64,000 bases of DNA from Tragulus kanchil (lineage: Eukaryota; Chordata; Mammalia; Artiodactyla; Tragulidae), in assembly GCA_022376925.1 (NCBI GenBank), contig JAIOJX010000025.1, positions 188,542,801-188,606,800 of the forward strand, read 5' to 3'. Each line of letters starts with the position of its first letter. Positions within the stretch are counted from its first letter, which is position 1. Below are positions 38,881-49,880 of this stretch, one piece after another. The notes beneath the pieces were generated by a model. The model was not told the origin of the DNA and did no database searches. It worked only from the letters and a program-made list of their open reading frames with translations. Both the position numbers and the translations under genes were made by a program.

Positions 38881-41800
38881 ACCAAGACTCAGATACTTTT
38901 CTCGATTGAAAAACAAAAACCAACTCTCCAAAGACTGTTGCGAGGCTTTGGTTAACTTCCCGAGTCTGAGTGGGTGGGTCCCGACCGTCCTGCCTGTCTT
39001 CTCGTTGCTCCTCTGGTGGAGAGCGTGTTCGGAGGCCCTCGCGCTGCGGCCCGTGCTGCGGTCCTGGCGTCTGAACAGGATGAAGGCACACGGCAAACTC
39101 CACACAGACAGGCCTGTGTCCGGGCCGGGCTGCTGCACGAGGAGAGAGAGTCCCTGCTCCCAGGCCGCGGAGCCAGCGCTCCCCGGGGCCTGCGGGCAGC
39201 GGACGCCTCCCCAGGGAAGGTGAGGCCCTCCCGCAAGCCTGGCTCGCTCGCAAAGGGGACGCCCACAGAGGCCGAGCCCGTGGCCAGGCCCCGCCGGACC
39301 TCCCTGCAGGAGTGGGGGGCCGGGTGCTCTCAGGGGCTCGGCTCACCCCGCTCCCATTCTAGTGCCTCCCGGACGCAGAGGCCGTGAAGCTACGCCCCGG
39401 ATCCCGGGCTCCCTGACCCGATCCAGGCCCACCCACCAGAAGTGCCGAGGCGCCTGCCCCAGCATGGAGCGAGGGGGAAGGACGTCCCCGGGCAGGCGGA
39501 CAGCCGAGCCAGCCTGGTGGTCTCTCCATGCCCAGAGCCCCACCTGAAAGAGCCGTTGTTTCCCCGACCCCTCGGGCCCCTTGGCCAGAAGGCAAATGGA
39601 AGACCTGGGTTCTGGGCCAGGACAGAGCCCAGCCTGGGGCGCAGACATGACACGGCACCCCGTGTTCCTGGCCCACCCTCAGCATCGCACACCCCTGAGA
39701 AACACACGCCCCCGCAAGGGCAGAACCGACCCTGTCCCAAGGCCACGGTCAACCACACTCGACTGCAGGATGCCTCTTAACACTGGGAGCCTCAGAGCGC
39801 GGGTGGTCAGCGGCTCATCCCTTCCTGAGCACCCTGTGAGCTGCAGGGGCGCTGGGCTGGGGTCTGGAGTCGGGGGTGCCCACTGTGGGACGGGAAGTGC
39901 AGACAGGCCTGGGGAGCGCGGCAGAGAGGTGGCTCTGCCACTGGGGCAGGGGAGGGGAGACGGCGGTCAGCCAGCCTGGGGTCTGCGGAGGCCTGGCTAC
40001 AGCGCAGCCCCGAGCCTAGGTCCCCTGAAGCAACCTCAGGGACGACTGCCCACACGGACAGACTTGCAGGAGCAGACCCCGGCCTCAGGGTCGGCCAGAG
40101 AACCAAGCAGTTCCGGGGTAACAGAGCCCCACCTGCCAAGTGACCAGGCCCCCCGTCCCGCCCTGGTCATGGGAGCAGTGCTCCCGCCTGTGGACCGGGG
40201 TCACCCCTGGGCTGCTGGTGTTCAGACCAGAACCGAGAGGGGCCGGAAATGTGCCGCTGAACAGAGGATTGTGCTGCAGCTTGGGGGGTGGGGGAGTAGG
40301 GGGAGGAGACTAGGAGGGGCGTGGGAGGGTGGGGGAGGGGAAGGGTGGGGAAGGGCCCGGAGGGGGCTGTGGGTAGAGCAACCTATGGGGCTGCCAAGGG
40401 CTTCCCAAGCCCGGCCCCAGGGAAGTTCAGGGCGTCTGAGGGTCAGGATGTCTGCAGCCCACCCAGGGCCCACAGTACAAGCTGAGCACCTCCGAACAGG
40501 GCGAGAACGAGCCCTCCCCTCCATGCCCCGCTGTGCCCCAGGACCCCAGGGGGGCTCTTGGGGTCGCTCCGCCAAGGAAGAGCCTCTGAGCAGAGGCTCC
40601 AGACTTCAGTTCCCACTGGCCACGCATCAAGGTGGGGCCCCAGGGCTCAGAGCCTGTCCCTGTGGGCGGGGGGCTAGGAAAGAGCCTCCTGTGAAGTGGG
40701 GCAGGCCCCAAGGCCACCCGCCGGTGCTGGACAGAGGCCCAGGCTGCCCGGGTGCTTCCTTACTTCCTGCAGCGGACAGCCCTGCCCACCTGCCACTGCT
40801 CCAAAGGCAGGGAGTGGGCGCAGACCCCACCGCCGCGCCGCTCTCGCTCGTGAGCGCGTGGGGGCATCCGCGAGGGACGAGCTGCGTCCACGCACACCTG
40901 GCCTTTCTGCAAAGACGTCTGCCGGCACGACTTGCCCCTTCAGAGCCTCCTCGGGGCTGCCAGGACAGGCCTGGTCTCCCAGGAAGCCAGACAGAAGAGC
41001 GTCTGTACACCCAGCTGTTTCCTTTTGGAAAAAGTGAGTTGTTTTTCATAAAGCACTGCTATTTATGTTAACGAGAGTATGTTTATTTTTAAGTGAGTTA
41101 CTAAGTCCTCCGAGCTTTTTCGCTACCAGCTCGGGCCCGGGGAGCAGACAGACAGCCCTTGGGGGGTCTCGGCGACTCTTCAGTGTGTAAGGGGTCCCCA
41201 GGCAGAGGTGGTCACGGGCCACTCCCCCGGGTGCTGCAGGGGCCAGATGACATGCAGCCCAAGGGCCGTGTTCACAGCGGCTCCCACGGTTGTGTCCTTC
41301 ACTTGAAATACAGGTTAGATCATTTGTTTGTGTTTGCATTCTATTCTTGTTGATTCTGTTTATTTCTGTCTTTTTTTGGCATATGTGAAACATTAACACC
41401 GTTTCAAAAATCTGAATGTTTTCTTTTGAGCTTGAAAGCCCCTGGGAGGTTCCTAAGAGCAAGACGCCCCCACTGCCCTCTGGCTCAGCCCCCATGACAA
41501 GGGCCCCCTGGGAGTGCATCCTCACGGAAGGAAGTGGGGGCCCTGGGGTCACCTCCTGGCCCTGAGGATAGGGTGGTCGCGTGGTTCTCACCCCCTGGAG
41601 GGACGGTGTCCAGAGGCCTTGGCTGCAAGGTGGACAGCCGGCGGCTCTGGCAGCTCTGCACAGGAAGGAGGCTGCGGTGCTGGCTGTTCCAGAGCACCCC
41701 CCCCACAAGGCAGTCCCCTGGGCCGGGCTGACGTCAGGCCTGACCTGGCCCCCGAGTGCTGCCCCGCCCCCAGGACAGCGCACGCCAGTGGCCCTGCCGG

Positions 41801-42080
41801 CTCTGCTGCGGCTGCTGGCTTCAGCAGCCTCTCGGGGACACACCAGGGAAGGCCTGATGGGAACTGCGGGGGGGAGAGTGGGGGGCGGGAAGACAAAGGA
41901 AGGGGTGCGGCGCGGGGCCGGCGCCCAAGGGAGGAGTGACCTCAGTGCTGGAGCAGCATCTGCTCAGCGTCAGAGCCGGCGGGCGGCCAGGCCAGCTCCG
42001 GCTCCGAGGGCCCTCTCGCCCCCTCTCCCCCGCGTCCTATCTGCCGTCCACTCGGCGGCTGCTCTGGAGGACCGGGGCCT
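38881..42080. other. SPON2 upstream region, no gene recognised
   Basis: About 3.2 kb of largely GC-rich unique sequence. A G-run block lies at 40262-40372 and an AT-rich island at 41020-41430. No exon with a recognisable product was seen. It probably contains regulatory DNA of SPON2, on position alone. Confidence 0.45.
40262..40372 (+). other. G-rich tract with quadruplex potential
   Basis: Many runs of three to six G on the + strand separated by one to five bases (GGGGGGTGGGGGAGTAGGGG and continuing). Such runs can fold as G-quadruplexes. Function is unknown. Confidence 0.55.
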
Positions 42081-42140
42081 CATTGGCCGGCCGGGTGCCG
42101 TCTGTGGCATAAATTGGAGCTCTGGGCTCCTGCTGGGACC
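42081..42140 (+). promoter_or_regulatory. SPON2: Putative SPON2 core promoter (CCAAT, TATA)
   Basis: An inverted CCAAT box (CATTGG, 42081-42086) lies 24 bases before a TATA-like GCATAAATT (42108-42116). A transcription start about 25-30 bases further on (near 42140) would give a short exon ending at the good donor CTGG|GTGAGT at 42188/42189. Position and motifs fit a tissue-restricted promoter. The start site is inferred. Confidence 0.55.
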
Positions 42141-42188
42141 TCCGGCTGCCCACAGCCCAGCCGCCAGCCCTCCCGTCACTCCTGCTGG
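42140..42188 (+). other. SPON2: Putative non-coding exon 1 of SPON2
   Basis: About 50 bases between the inferred start site and a strong donor (GTGAGT at 42189-42194). It has no ATG in frame with the SPON2 protein. A leader exon is expected because the coding ATG lies only four bases after an acceptor. Confidence 0.5.
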
Positions 42189-42529
42189 GTGAGTACTGCA
42201 TGTGAAGCCCCAGCCCCGCGGCTGCCAGGCCTCCTGGTGCTGCCCCTCTGCCCAGAAACCAGCAGCAGCCCCAGGGGAGGCCCATCGAGGCGGGGCACAG
42301 GGGCCCTCCAGATCCTGGGGTTCCCCGGGACGGCAGTGCCAGAGGCGCGTCACTCAGGAAAGCCCCAGGGCACAGAGCCGGCTGTGAGCCCGTGCCAGGC
42401 GAGGCGAGCCAGCCCCTGGGCTGCTGTAACCCAGCACGGCCGAGGGAGGGCCCGCATCCCGCCGGCCCGACCCGGCGGCCGTGCTCAGGGCGTCGGGGCC
42501 GCGGTGCAGCGTGTGCCCTCTGGCAGGTG

Positions 42530-42752
42530 ATGGGAGCCCCGGGCCGAGCTGCCCCCCGGGCTGGAGCCCTCCGGGCCCTCCTCCTGGTCTCGCTGGGCTG
42601 CGCGGGCAGCCAGCCGCTGGCGGCAGAGCCCCTGTGCACGGCCCAGCCCCTAGCCACGTACAGGATCACCTTCACGGGCAAGTGGAGCCAGGCGTCCTTC
42701 CCCAAGCAGTACCCGATGTTCCGGCCGCCGGCACAGTGGTCGACCCTGCTGG
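42530..42752 (+). CDS. SPON2: SPON2 first coding exon: signal peptide and start of spondin domain
   Basis: Mindin is a secreted extracellular matrix protein that binds bacterial surface carbohydrate and leukocyte integrins. The ATG follows the acceptor GGCAG at 42522-42526. Residues 1 to about 27 form a signal peptide with a core [15 protein letters not shown]. The mature part starts near [18 protein letters not shown], and [14 protein letters not shown] with [10 protein letters not shown] is the conserved start of the spondin N domain. It ends in a split Gly codon before GTGAGT. The joined exons give about 332 residues, against 331 in human. The frame and phase agree with the next exon at 43019. 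Confidence 0.94.
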
Positions 42753-43018
42753 GTGAGTGCAGCCCGTCTTCTGAGTGCCCGGTGGGGGTGCCTGTCGCTC
42801 GGGAGGGGACAGTCCCCCAACAGTGGCCCCGCACTTCACAGGCCGGGGGCACCCCACCCTCACTTGAGTGCAAGAGGTATCCGCTAAAGGCGTGCTGCGC
42901 GCCGGCAGCGGCCCCTGGGCTCCGGGGCGGGGGCGCGGCGTAGGGTCGCCTCAGCAGGTGCGGGGCCGGGCGCACGCTGCGCGGGGGCGTGCGCACTCAC
43001 GCGGACGCGGCCCCCCAG

Positions 43019-43242
43019 GGGCTGCCCACAGCTCTGACTACAGCCTGTGGCGGAAGGACGCGTATGTCAGCAACGGGCTGCGGGACTTCGCGGAGCGGGG
43101 CGAGGCCTGGGCGCTGATGCGGGAGATGGAGGCGGCAGGCGAGAGGCTGCAGAGCGTGCACGCCGTGTTCTCGGCCCCCGCCGTGCCCAGCGGCACCGGG
43201 CAGACGTCCGCGGAGCTCGAGGCGCACTCCCGGCACTCGCTG
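43019..43242 (+). CDS. SPON2: SPON2 exon, spondin N domain middle
   Basis: Starts after CCCCAG, completes Gly and reads [18 protein letters not shown], then [19 protein letters not shown], and ends [12 protein letters not shown] before [19 protein letters not shown] is among the most conserved parts of the mindin and F-spondin FS domain. The donor is intact here but reads GGGAGG in the R10 duplicate edge at 44342, so this exon is not functionally duplicated. Confidence 0.95.
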
Positions 43243-43315
43243 GTGAGGGGCGGCGGGGCCGGGGGCCGGGAGTGGCGGGGGAGGCGCGGGCCACCCCTGA
43301 GCTCTCGGCCTCCAG

Positions 43316-43507
43316 GTGTCCTTCGTGGTCCGCATCGTCCCCAGCCCCGACTGGTTCGTGGGCGTCGACAGCCTGGACCTGTGTGACGGCAGCCGCTGGC
43401 GGGAGCAGGTGGCGATGGACCTGCACCCCTTCGACGCCGGGACCGACAGCGGCTTCACGTTCTCGTCCCCCAACTTCGCCACCGTCCCGCAGGGCACCGT
43501 GACCGAG
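43316..43507 (+). CDS. SPON2: SPON2 exon, spondin N domain, first copy
   Basis: In-phase exon of 64 codons: [20 protein letters not shown], then [16 protein letters not shown] and [18 protein letters not shown], ending [20 protein letters not shown] and the acidic GTDSG are family-conserved and lie near the metal site described for spondin domains. Preceded by CTCCAG and followed by GTGAGG. The same exon is repeated at 44416. Confidence 0.95.
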
Positions 43508-43597
43508 GTGAGGCCGGGGCCAGCTGCTGCGGACGGGTCTCGGGGGGGACACGCGCAGCCAGCACCCCGGGTTCTCTGACACACGCCCTCTCCCCAG

Positions 43598-43772
43598 ATC
43601 ACCGCCTCCTCTCCCAACCACCCTGCGAACTCCTTCTACTACCCGCGGCTGAAGGCCCTCCCTCCCATAGCCAGGGTGGCCCTGGTGCGGCTGCGGCAGA
43701 GCTCCAGGGCCTTCGTCCCCCCCGCGCTGGGCCTGGGGGGCGGGGGCAACGAGATCACGGACAGCCTCCCAG
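43598..43772 (+). CDS. SPON2: SPON2 exon, end of spondin N domain, first copy
   Basis: Begins [18 protein letters not shown] and continues [16 protein letters not shown], then the linker [20 protein letters not shown], ending in a split codon before [19 protein letters not shown] is strongly conserved. The linker GLGGGGNE is more Gly-rich than in human. Repeated at 44698. Confidence 0.95.
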
Positions 43773-44415
43773 GTGAGCCCGGCCCCACTCTCGCCTTCCC
43801 GCGGATGATCCTGGGTGCCAGGCACTGGGGCTCGCGGGCTGCCTGTCGTCCGCCACTGGCCATATGGGGCCCTTGAGTCTGGGGGTCAGCCGGCCACTTG
43901 CTCAGGTGTCACCAGGACCCGAGCCCCTGCTTAAACGCTGATCTCCCGCCCTTAGAGGGACCCCTGCCCGTCAGTGCCCCCCACAGAGCCGCCCCAGGGA
44001 AGTGACAGCCGACCCTGTCGGGGGCACCCCGGCTCCGCGGGCGGTCGCCAGGAGCAGGGGTCCAGGGCTCACCCCCACGGCCTGACGGCCCCACCCAGAG
44101 AACAGAGGACCAGGCCACAGCGCCCCGAGAGGCGCTCCGTCCATTCTGAGCGGGGCTCCTGGGGGGCTGCATCTGGTGGGCACAGGTCACAGCCTCAGAT
44201 GCCCAGCCCTAGCGAGAATCTGCCTGCCTGCGACTTCAAAGCAGGGAGGAGGCTCGAGAACACGCAGGTCCTGAGGCGTGGGGTCTCGCTTATTCAGCTG
44301 CGGCGCGTGCGGACCGGGGCGCAGCCCCCTCGGCACTCGCTGGGGAGGGGCGGCGGGGCCGGGGGCCGGGAGTGGCGGGGGGGGCGCGGGCCACCCCTGA
44401 GCTCTCGGCCTCCAG

Positions 44416-44607
44416 GTGTCCTTCGTGGTCCGCATCGTCCCCAGCCCCGACTGGTTCGTGGGCGTCGACAGCCTGGACCTGTGTGACGGCAGCCGCTGGC
44501 GGGAGCAGGTGGCGATGGACCTGCACCCCTTCGACGCCGGGACCGACAGCGGCTTCACGTTCTCGTCCCCCAACTTCGCCACCGTCCCGCAGGGCACCGT
44601 GACCGAG
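44416..44607 (+). CDS. SPON2: SPON2 exon, second copy (duplicate of 43316-43507)
   Basis: Same bases, frame and splice sites as the exon at 43316. If both pairs were spliced in, 122 residues of the spondin domain would be repeated in tandem, which no known mindin shows. Read as an R10 duplicate of a single genomic exon. Confidence 0.88.
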
Positions 44608-44697
44608 GTGAGGCCGGGGCCAGCTGCTGCGGACGGGTCTCGGGGGGGACACGCGCAGCCAGCACCCCGGGTTCTCTGACACACGCCCTCTCCCCAG

Positions 44698-44872
44698 ATC
44701 ACCGCCTCCTCTCCCAACCACCCTGCGAACTCCTTCTACTACCCGCGGCTGAAGGCCCTCCCTCCCATAGCCAGGGTGGCCCTGGTGCGGCTGCGGCAGA
44801 GCTCCAGGGCCTTCGTCCCCCCCGCGCTGGGCCTGGGGGGCGGGGGCAACGAGATCACGGACAGCCTCCCAG
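44698..44872 (+). CDS. SPON2: SPON2 exon, second copy (duplicate of 43598-43772)
   Basis: Identical to the exon at 43598, including the GTGAGC donor. It is followed by the intron that leads without a further break to the last exon at 45860, so this copy has the normal downstream context. Confidence 0.88.
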
Positions 44873-45859
44873 GTGAGCCCGGCCCCACTCTCGCCTTCCC
44901 GCGGATGATCCTGGGTGCCAGGCACTGGGGCTCGCGGGCTGCCTGTCGTCCGCCACTGGCCATATGGGGCCCTTGAGTCTGGGGGTCAGCCGGCCACTTG
45001 CTCAGGTGTCACCAGGACCCGAGCCCCTGCTTAAACGCTGATCTCCCGCCCTTAGAGGGACCCCTGCCCGTCAGTGCCCCCCACAGAGCCGCCCCAGGGA
45101 AGTGACAGCCGACCCTGTCGGGGGCACCCCGGCTCCGCGGGCGGTCGCCAGGAGCAGGGGTCCAGGGCTCACCCCCACGGCCTGACGGCCCCACCCAGAG
45201 AACAGAGGACCAGGCCACAGCGCCCCGAGAGGCGCTCCGTCCATTCTGAGCGGGGCTCCTGGGGGGCTGCATCTGGTGGGCACAGGTCACAGCCTCAGAT
45301 GCCCAGCCCTAGCGAGAATCTGCCTGCCTGCGACTTCAAAGCAGGGAGGAGGCTCGAGAACACGCAGGTCCTGAGAGGCGTGGGGTCTCGCTTATTCAGC
45401 TGCGGGCTGAAAAGCAGGCTCTGGCGCAGCATTTTCTGCTTAAAGCCCTTCATGCTTCTGCTGCCGAGAGTGAGTCGCGACAGACCCCAGTCCCAACCGG
45501 TGTCCCCGCTGCCTCGGAGGACGCCGCCCAGGGGACCCTGCCTGCCCTCCTGGCAGAGGGACAGCTGGGGCGGCGCCCGCGGGGCGGGGCAGGCGCGGAG
45601 GCCGGGCGCCCAGCGGGTCGTCTTCCCCGGGGTGGGCGCTGCAGGAGGCTCTGCCGGCCTGTGCCCACGCCCGCACTCGCTCCCCGACGGGGTCCAGGCT
45701 CCCCGCCCCTCTTCCTCCCTCTCAGCGCGGGGAGGGGGTCTCCGGGCGGAACCCCCACCCAGTCGCCGCGGTGGCTTGTCGGAGGCTCCAAAGAGGAGGG
45801 GCCTCGCCGAGGGCCCCCGCCCGCGGCCCCGCCCCGCTCACCGGCACCCCCCCCCGCAG

Positions 45860-46044
45860 GCCCCGAGACGCCGCTGGACTGCGAGGTCTCGCTGTGGTCG
45901 TCCTGGGGGCTCTGCGAGGGCCCCTGCGGGCCGCCCGCGACCAAGCGCAGGACGCGCTACGTCCGCGTGCAGCCGGCCAACCACGGGGCGCCCTGCCCGG
46001 CGCTGGAGGAGGCGGCCGCGTGCGTCCCCGACAACTGCGTCTGA
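45860..46044 (+). CDS. SPON2: SPON2 last exon: thrombospondin type 1 repeat
   Basis: A long C tract and GCAG precede the exon, which completes a Gly codon and reads [18 protein letters not shown], then [19 protein letters not shown], ending [14 protein letters not shown] with TGA at 46042-46044. WSSWGLC is the WxxWxxC signature of thrombospondin type 1 repeats, and the six Cys (CE, LC, PC, CPA, CV, CV-end) fit the three-disulfide fold. WSSW is a consensus for C-mannosylation in this family. Confidence 0.96.
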
Positions 46045-46145
46045 GCCGGGCCTCGGCCTTGGAACACCGCGGAGCCGGTCGCCAGGCAGCCGCCGCGGAG
46101 CAGGGTCCTGTGCCAGCTCCTGAATAAAGACCCGCGTCGCAGACC
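46045..46145 (+). other. SPON2: SPON2 3' untranslated region
   Basis: A very short 3' UTR of about 100 bases ending just after AATAAA at 46123, with a GTCCTGTGTCCTGGG downstream element. Confidence 0.75.
46123..46128 (+). terminator. SPON2 polyadenylation signal
   Basis: AATAAA lies 79 bases after the stop codon. A copy at 47154-47159 arises from R11. Confidence 0.8.
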
Positions 46146-46306
46146 CCAGAGCTGCGGTCTCCTGTGTCCTGGGCGGGGGCGGGCGGGCGGACGGGTCACC
46201 AGACGCCCCTCTGGAACAGGTGTCCGCTCCCCGGGAGGGGCTGGAAGGCCACCAGACACGCACATGGCAGAGGCAACATGCACTGCATACATCCCACATG
46301 CACACG

Positions 46307-46357
46307 TGACACACACACACGCACACACACTACACACACATGACAACACACACAGGC
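46307..46357 (+). repeat. CA microsatellite, first copy
   Basis: Interrupted (CA)n, from GACACACACACACGCACACA to ACACACACAGGC. Duplicated at 47338-47388 by R11. Confidence 0.85.
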
Positions 46358-47051
46358 ACGAGGAGCTCGCAGAAGGCTAGCTACACCCCCAGGGCTGTGA
46401 CCACTGAGACTCCTGACCTTGGGCTGGGCCCAGGCCTCATTCCAGACCTGCCCTCCTCTGTCCTACCCTGTGCACGCCCAGCTGGTCCCCCGGGGATGCC
46501 TGCTCCCAGCTCCTCTTTAAGGCCCAGACCTCTCTTTCTCCCTCCTGGCCCCCTTAGAATGGCCCAGTTGCCTGCCGCCCAGTCTCCGTGTCCTGCCCGC
46601 CTCCGTCCACTCCTGTGGTTCTCCAACCCTCTCTCCCCACGTGGAGACCCCTCACCCCCTCCATTCCCATGGGTCACCTCATCCCCCTGACGGTGGCCCA
46701 GGCGGCCATCCTGGTCCCTGCAGCCACGGTTCTCCCCCCAGTGACCACAGGTCCCCACTCTGTCCTGTCCAGGCAGCTCGCCCAGGACCTGCCCGCAGAC
46801 AGAGCACCTGCCCTGGAGGCCTGCCGCGGTCCCCTGGCGGTGGCCCCGGGCCCTCCGCACCAGCGGGCGTGCCCTGCCCTCTCCACCGCGCCCCTTGCAG
46901 CCGCTCCAGACAATGGCACACGGGCCAGGAGAGGGTCTCGCCTCGCAGGAGCCCCGCTGCGCCCCCTCCCTGCTGCCGGGGCCTGTCCGCCACCGTGCCA
47001 CCACGTCTGGGGCCCGCGGCCTTGCTCCTGGGCCTGCTGGCCGCTGGCGCC

Positions 47052-47075
47052 TGCGTCCCCGACAACTGCGTCTGA
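47052..47075 (+). pseudogene. Fragment of SPON2 last exon at R11 junction
   Basis: The last seven codons (CVPDNCV) and the stop are repeated without an acceptor or the rest of the exon. It is the left edge of the second R11 unit, not a gene. Confidence 0.88.
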
Positions 47076-47337
47076 GCCGGGCCTCGGCCTTGGAACACCG
47101 CGGAGCCGGTCGCCAGGCAGCCGCCGCGGAGCAGGGTCCTGTGCCAGCTCCTGAATAAAGACCCGCGTCGCAGACCCCAGAGCTGCGGTCTCCTGTGTCC
47201 TGGGCGGGGGCGGGCGGGCGGACGGGTCACCAGACGCCCCTCTGGAACAGGTGTCCGCTCCCCGGGAGGGGCTGGAAGGCCACCAGACACGCACATGGCA
47301 GAGGCAACATGCACTGCATACATCCCACATGCACACG

Positions 47338-47388
47338 TGACACACACACACGCACACACACTACACACACATGACAACACACACAGGC
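47338..47388 (+). repeat. CA microsatellite, second copy
   Basis: R11 duplicate of the repeat at 46307. Confidence 0.85.
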
Positions 47389-48082
47389 ACGAGGAGCTCG
47401 CAGAAGGCTAGCTACACCCCCAGGGCTGTGACCACTGAGACTCCTGACCTTGGGCTGGGCCCAGGCCTCATTCCAGACCTGCCCTCCTCTGTCCTACCCG
47501 TGTGCACGCCCAGCTGGTCCCCCGGGGATGCCTGCTCCCAGCTCCTCTTTAAGGCCCAGACCTCTCTTTCTCCCTCCTGGCCCCCTTAGAATGGCCCAGT
47601 TGCCTGCCGCCCAGTCTCCGTGTCCTGCCCGCCTCCGTCCACTCCTGTGGTTCTCCAACCCTCTCTCCCCACGTGGAGACCCCTCACCCCCTCCATTCCC
47701 ATGGGTCACCTCATCCCCCTGACGGTGGCCCAGGCGGCCATCCTGGTCCCTGCAGCCACGGTTCTCCCCCCAGTGACCACAGGTCCCCACTCTGTCCTGT
47801 CCAGGCAGCTCGCCCAGGACCTGCCCGCAGACAGAGCACCTGCCCTGGAGGCCTGCCGCGGTCCCCTGGCGGTGGCCCCGGGCCCTCCGCACCAGCGGGC
47901 GTGCCCTGCCCTCTCCACCGCGCCCCTTGCAGCCGCTCCAGACAATGGCACACGGGCCAGGAGAGGGTCTCGCCTCGCAGGAGCCCCGCTGCGCCCCCTC
48001 CCTGCTGCCGGGGCCTGTCCGCCACCGTGCCACCACGTCTGGGGCCCGCGGCCTTGCTCCTGGGCCTGCTGGCCGCTGGCGC

Positions 48083-49100
48083 GCTGCGGCCTCCATCGGC
48101 ACCGCCTCCCCTCCCTGACGCCTCTTCCCGCGAGCCTGTCCTCAGACCCTGTCCACTCGCCCTCTCGGCAACAGACTTCTGTCCCCAGCAGTCACCCTGA
48201 CCCTTGACCTCAGAGACTTAGGAGTAAAAGCAGCCACCCTGCGAGCCGTTCCTCGCGCCCCTCCCGCAGTCGGGACGGAAGCGCAGCACGCCGACGCCTG
48301 GGCAGCCGCTGGCAGAGGTCAGAGGAGACTGCTGTGCCCGAGGCGCCAGCGGATGCACTCCGTGGATTTATGGGCACAAGGTCTGGGATACGGTGCCCCC
48401 AGTGGGGGCCCAGCCTGACCCTGGGAACCCAGGAAGAACCCCACGCCCGTCCTGCCTGCCTCCCTCCCTGCACATCGGTGGAGCGCCAGTCAGGCCAGAC
48501 TCCTCGCGGGGCGGGAGCACAGACCTGCCCCGGGCAGCAGGCTCCCAGCCCGCGGCTCTGAGGGACAGAGCAGGCGTGTGGTCACCTTGGAGAGGACAAG
48601 GGCTCGATTCTCGTCATCTGTTTTGAAGGAGTCCTGATACAGAGCTGCTGGTTGGGCCCAGTGGGCAGCAGGACCCAGGGCCAGCCCATCAAGGAGCAGC
48701 CAGGAGTGGTCAGAATGTCCACTGCTGGGCAAGGAGGCGAGGATCAGGAGAGAGCAAGTAGGTAACGGGGCGGGGGGAGCCGTCGGTGGCACTGGGGGGA
48801 TGGAGGCAGAGGGTGGGACGCGGAGGAGGGACGGCAGGGGTCTTCCTGGCTGAGATGCTAGGCTGAACGCAGCTCCTGCCCAAACTCCACTGAAACTACA
48901 AAAATCGATGTTTAGATGGCAAAGCGCAGACACTTGCTGTGGGCATCGGATACGCCCTGCATGCTGAGACTTCTTCCAGCATCACTGTAAGAGCAGACCT
49001 CAACTCTGGACAGGCCACCACTCGAGACACTGCCCTTTTCATAAGAGCTGGGGAGAACACTCACCTCCTCACTTCCAAAAATAAACGGACCCAGGCCTGG
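48083..49100. other. Intergenic, no gene recognised
   Basis: Unique sequence 3' of SPON2. From about 48890 it becomes A-rich and may be decayed transposon. No gene was seen. Confidence 0.45.
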
Positions 49101-49299
49101 AGCAGAGTGGGGCTGGGGTTCGGCCGGATCAAATAAGCCTGCGAGCGGCAGGGTAAGGAGGGCTCCCTCCGGGCTGCAGCTGAGCCCCGGTTAGCAACAG
49201 GGTCGGAAGACCACCCGGGCTTCCTGCACCGACTTCAGCCCCCATGGTCAGCAGTGCCCCTGGCTAAGGAAGAGCAGAAAGTAATCTCTCTGTAGAAAG

Positions 49300-49880
49300 C
49301 CTTGCCAATCAAAACCAAGTCATGAACGTAACATAAAGACCACCAATTAAATAAGAAAACAGGTCATTAAAATGGAAAGTCAGCAGAAAAAAACCTCCAA
49401 GATCACAGATAATGAAATTGTCAGAAATAAAATACAGAACAATGACAATAAAAAAGTGACCAGTCAACAAGCCAAAATTAGAAACAAACAGATAAATGTG
49501 GAAAAGAAAAATTGTGTGGAAGGCCAGTCCTCGGTGGGCTGAAGAGCTGATGTGGGCATAGCTGGAGAAAGCACCAGTGACCTGGAAGCTGTATCACCCA
49601 GAATCCAGCACAAAGAGACAAAGAGATGGAAATACCCCAAATGATAAGGGATATAAAATGACAAGCTAAAAAATGTTTAAAATCAAACACTAAAAGAGAT
49701 AATAGGAATAATGGGGAAAAGAGAATATTTAGAGGAAAAACAGTGCAAAAATTATAGCTCTGGCTACAATAAAAAGGTGTCTCCTGAAACAGAAAGGACA
49801 CTGTATCTCCAAGATGACAAATGAATGAAAGCGATCCATATCCAAAGGGGAGCAAAAGCTAACAGTGAAGTGGGGGAGGC
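49300..49880 (+). mobile_element. L1 5' region remnant, first copy
   Basis: A-rich sequence (AACAGGTCATTAAAATGGAA, AGATAATAGGAATAATGGGG, AGGACACTGTATCTCCAAGA) resembling the 5' UTR to ORF1 part of old L1 elements. No open frame remains. Confidence 0.55.

Larger units (their letters stand above)
43231..45405 (+). repeat. Tandem duplication R10 (units 43231-44304 and 44331-45405)
   Basis: Direct copies spaced 1100 bases, containing the end of one SPON2 exon, two complete exons and intron. The left edge of the second copy has a lost donor. The right end of the first copy lacks AG of CTGAGAGGCG. A 26-base filler lies between the units. Confidence 0.93.
46021..48082 (+). repeat. Tandem duplication R11 (units 46021-47050 and 47052-48082)
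   Basis: Direct copies spaced about 1031 bases. They begin inside the last SPON2 codons and include the 3' UTR, a CA repeat and 3' flank. Difference seen: CTACCCTGTGCA versus CTACCCGTGTGCA near 46470 and 47500. Confidence 0.93.

Noticed and set aside
39581..41071. 496-codon open frame upstream of SPON2
   Set aside because: It reads through the G-rich tract and into an AT-rich non-coding region. Composition is Pro/Gly/Arg-rich without a recognisable domain, and no start or splice context supports it.
43231..45405. Genuine SPON2 exon duplication giving a novel protein
   Set aside because: The duplication has the same size and edge pattern as sixteen others in the window, most of them non-coding.
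46307..46357. CRISPR-like direct repeat array
   Set aside because: It is a simple CA microsatellite without spacers, in a mammalian 3' flank.
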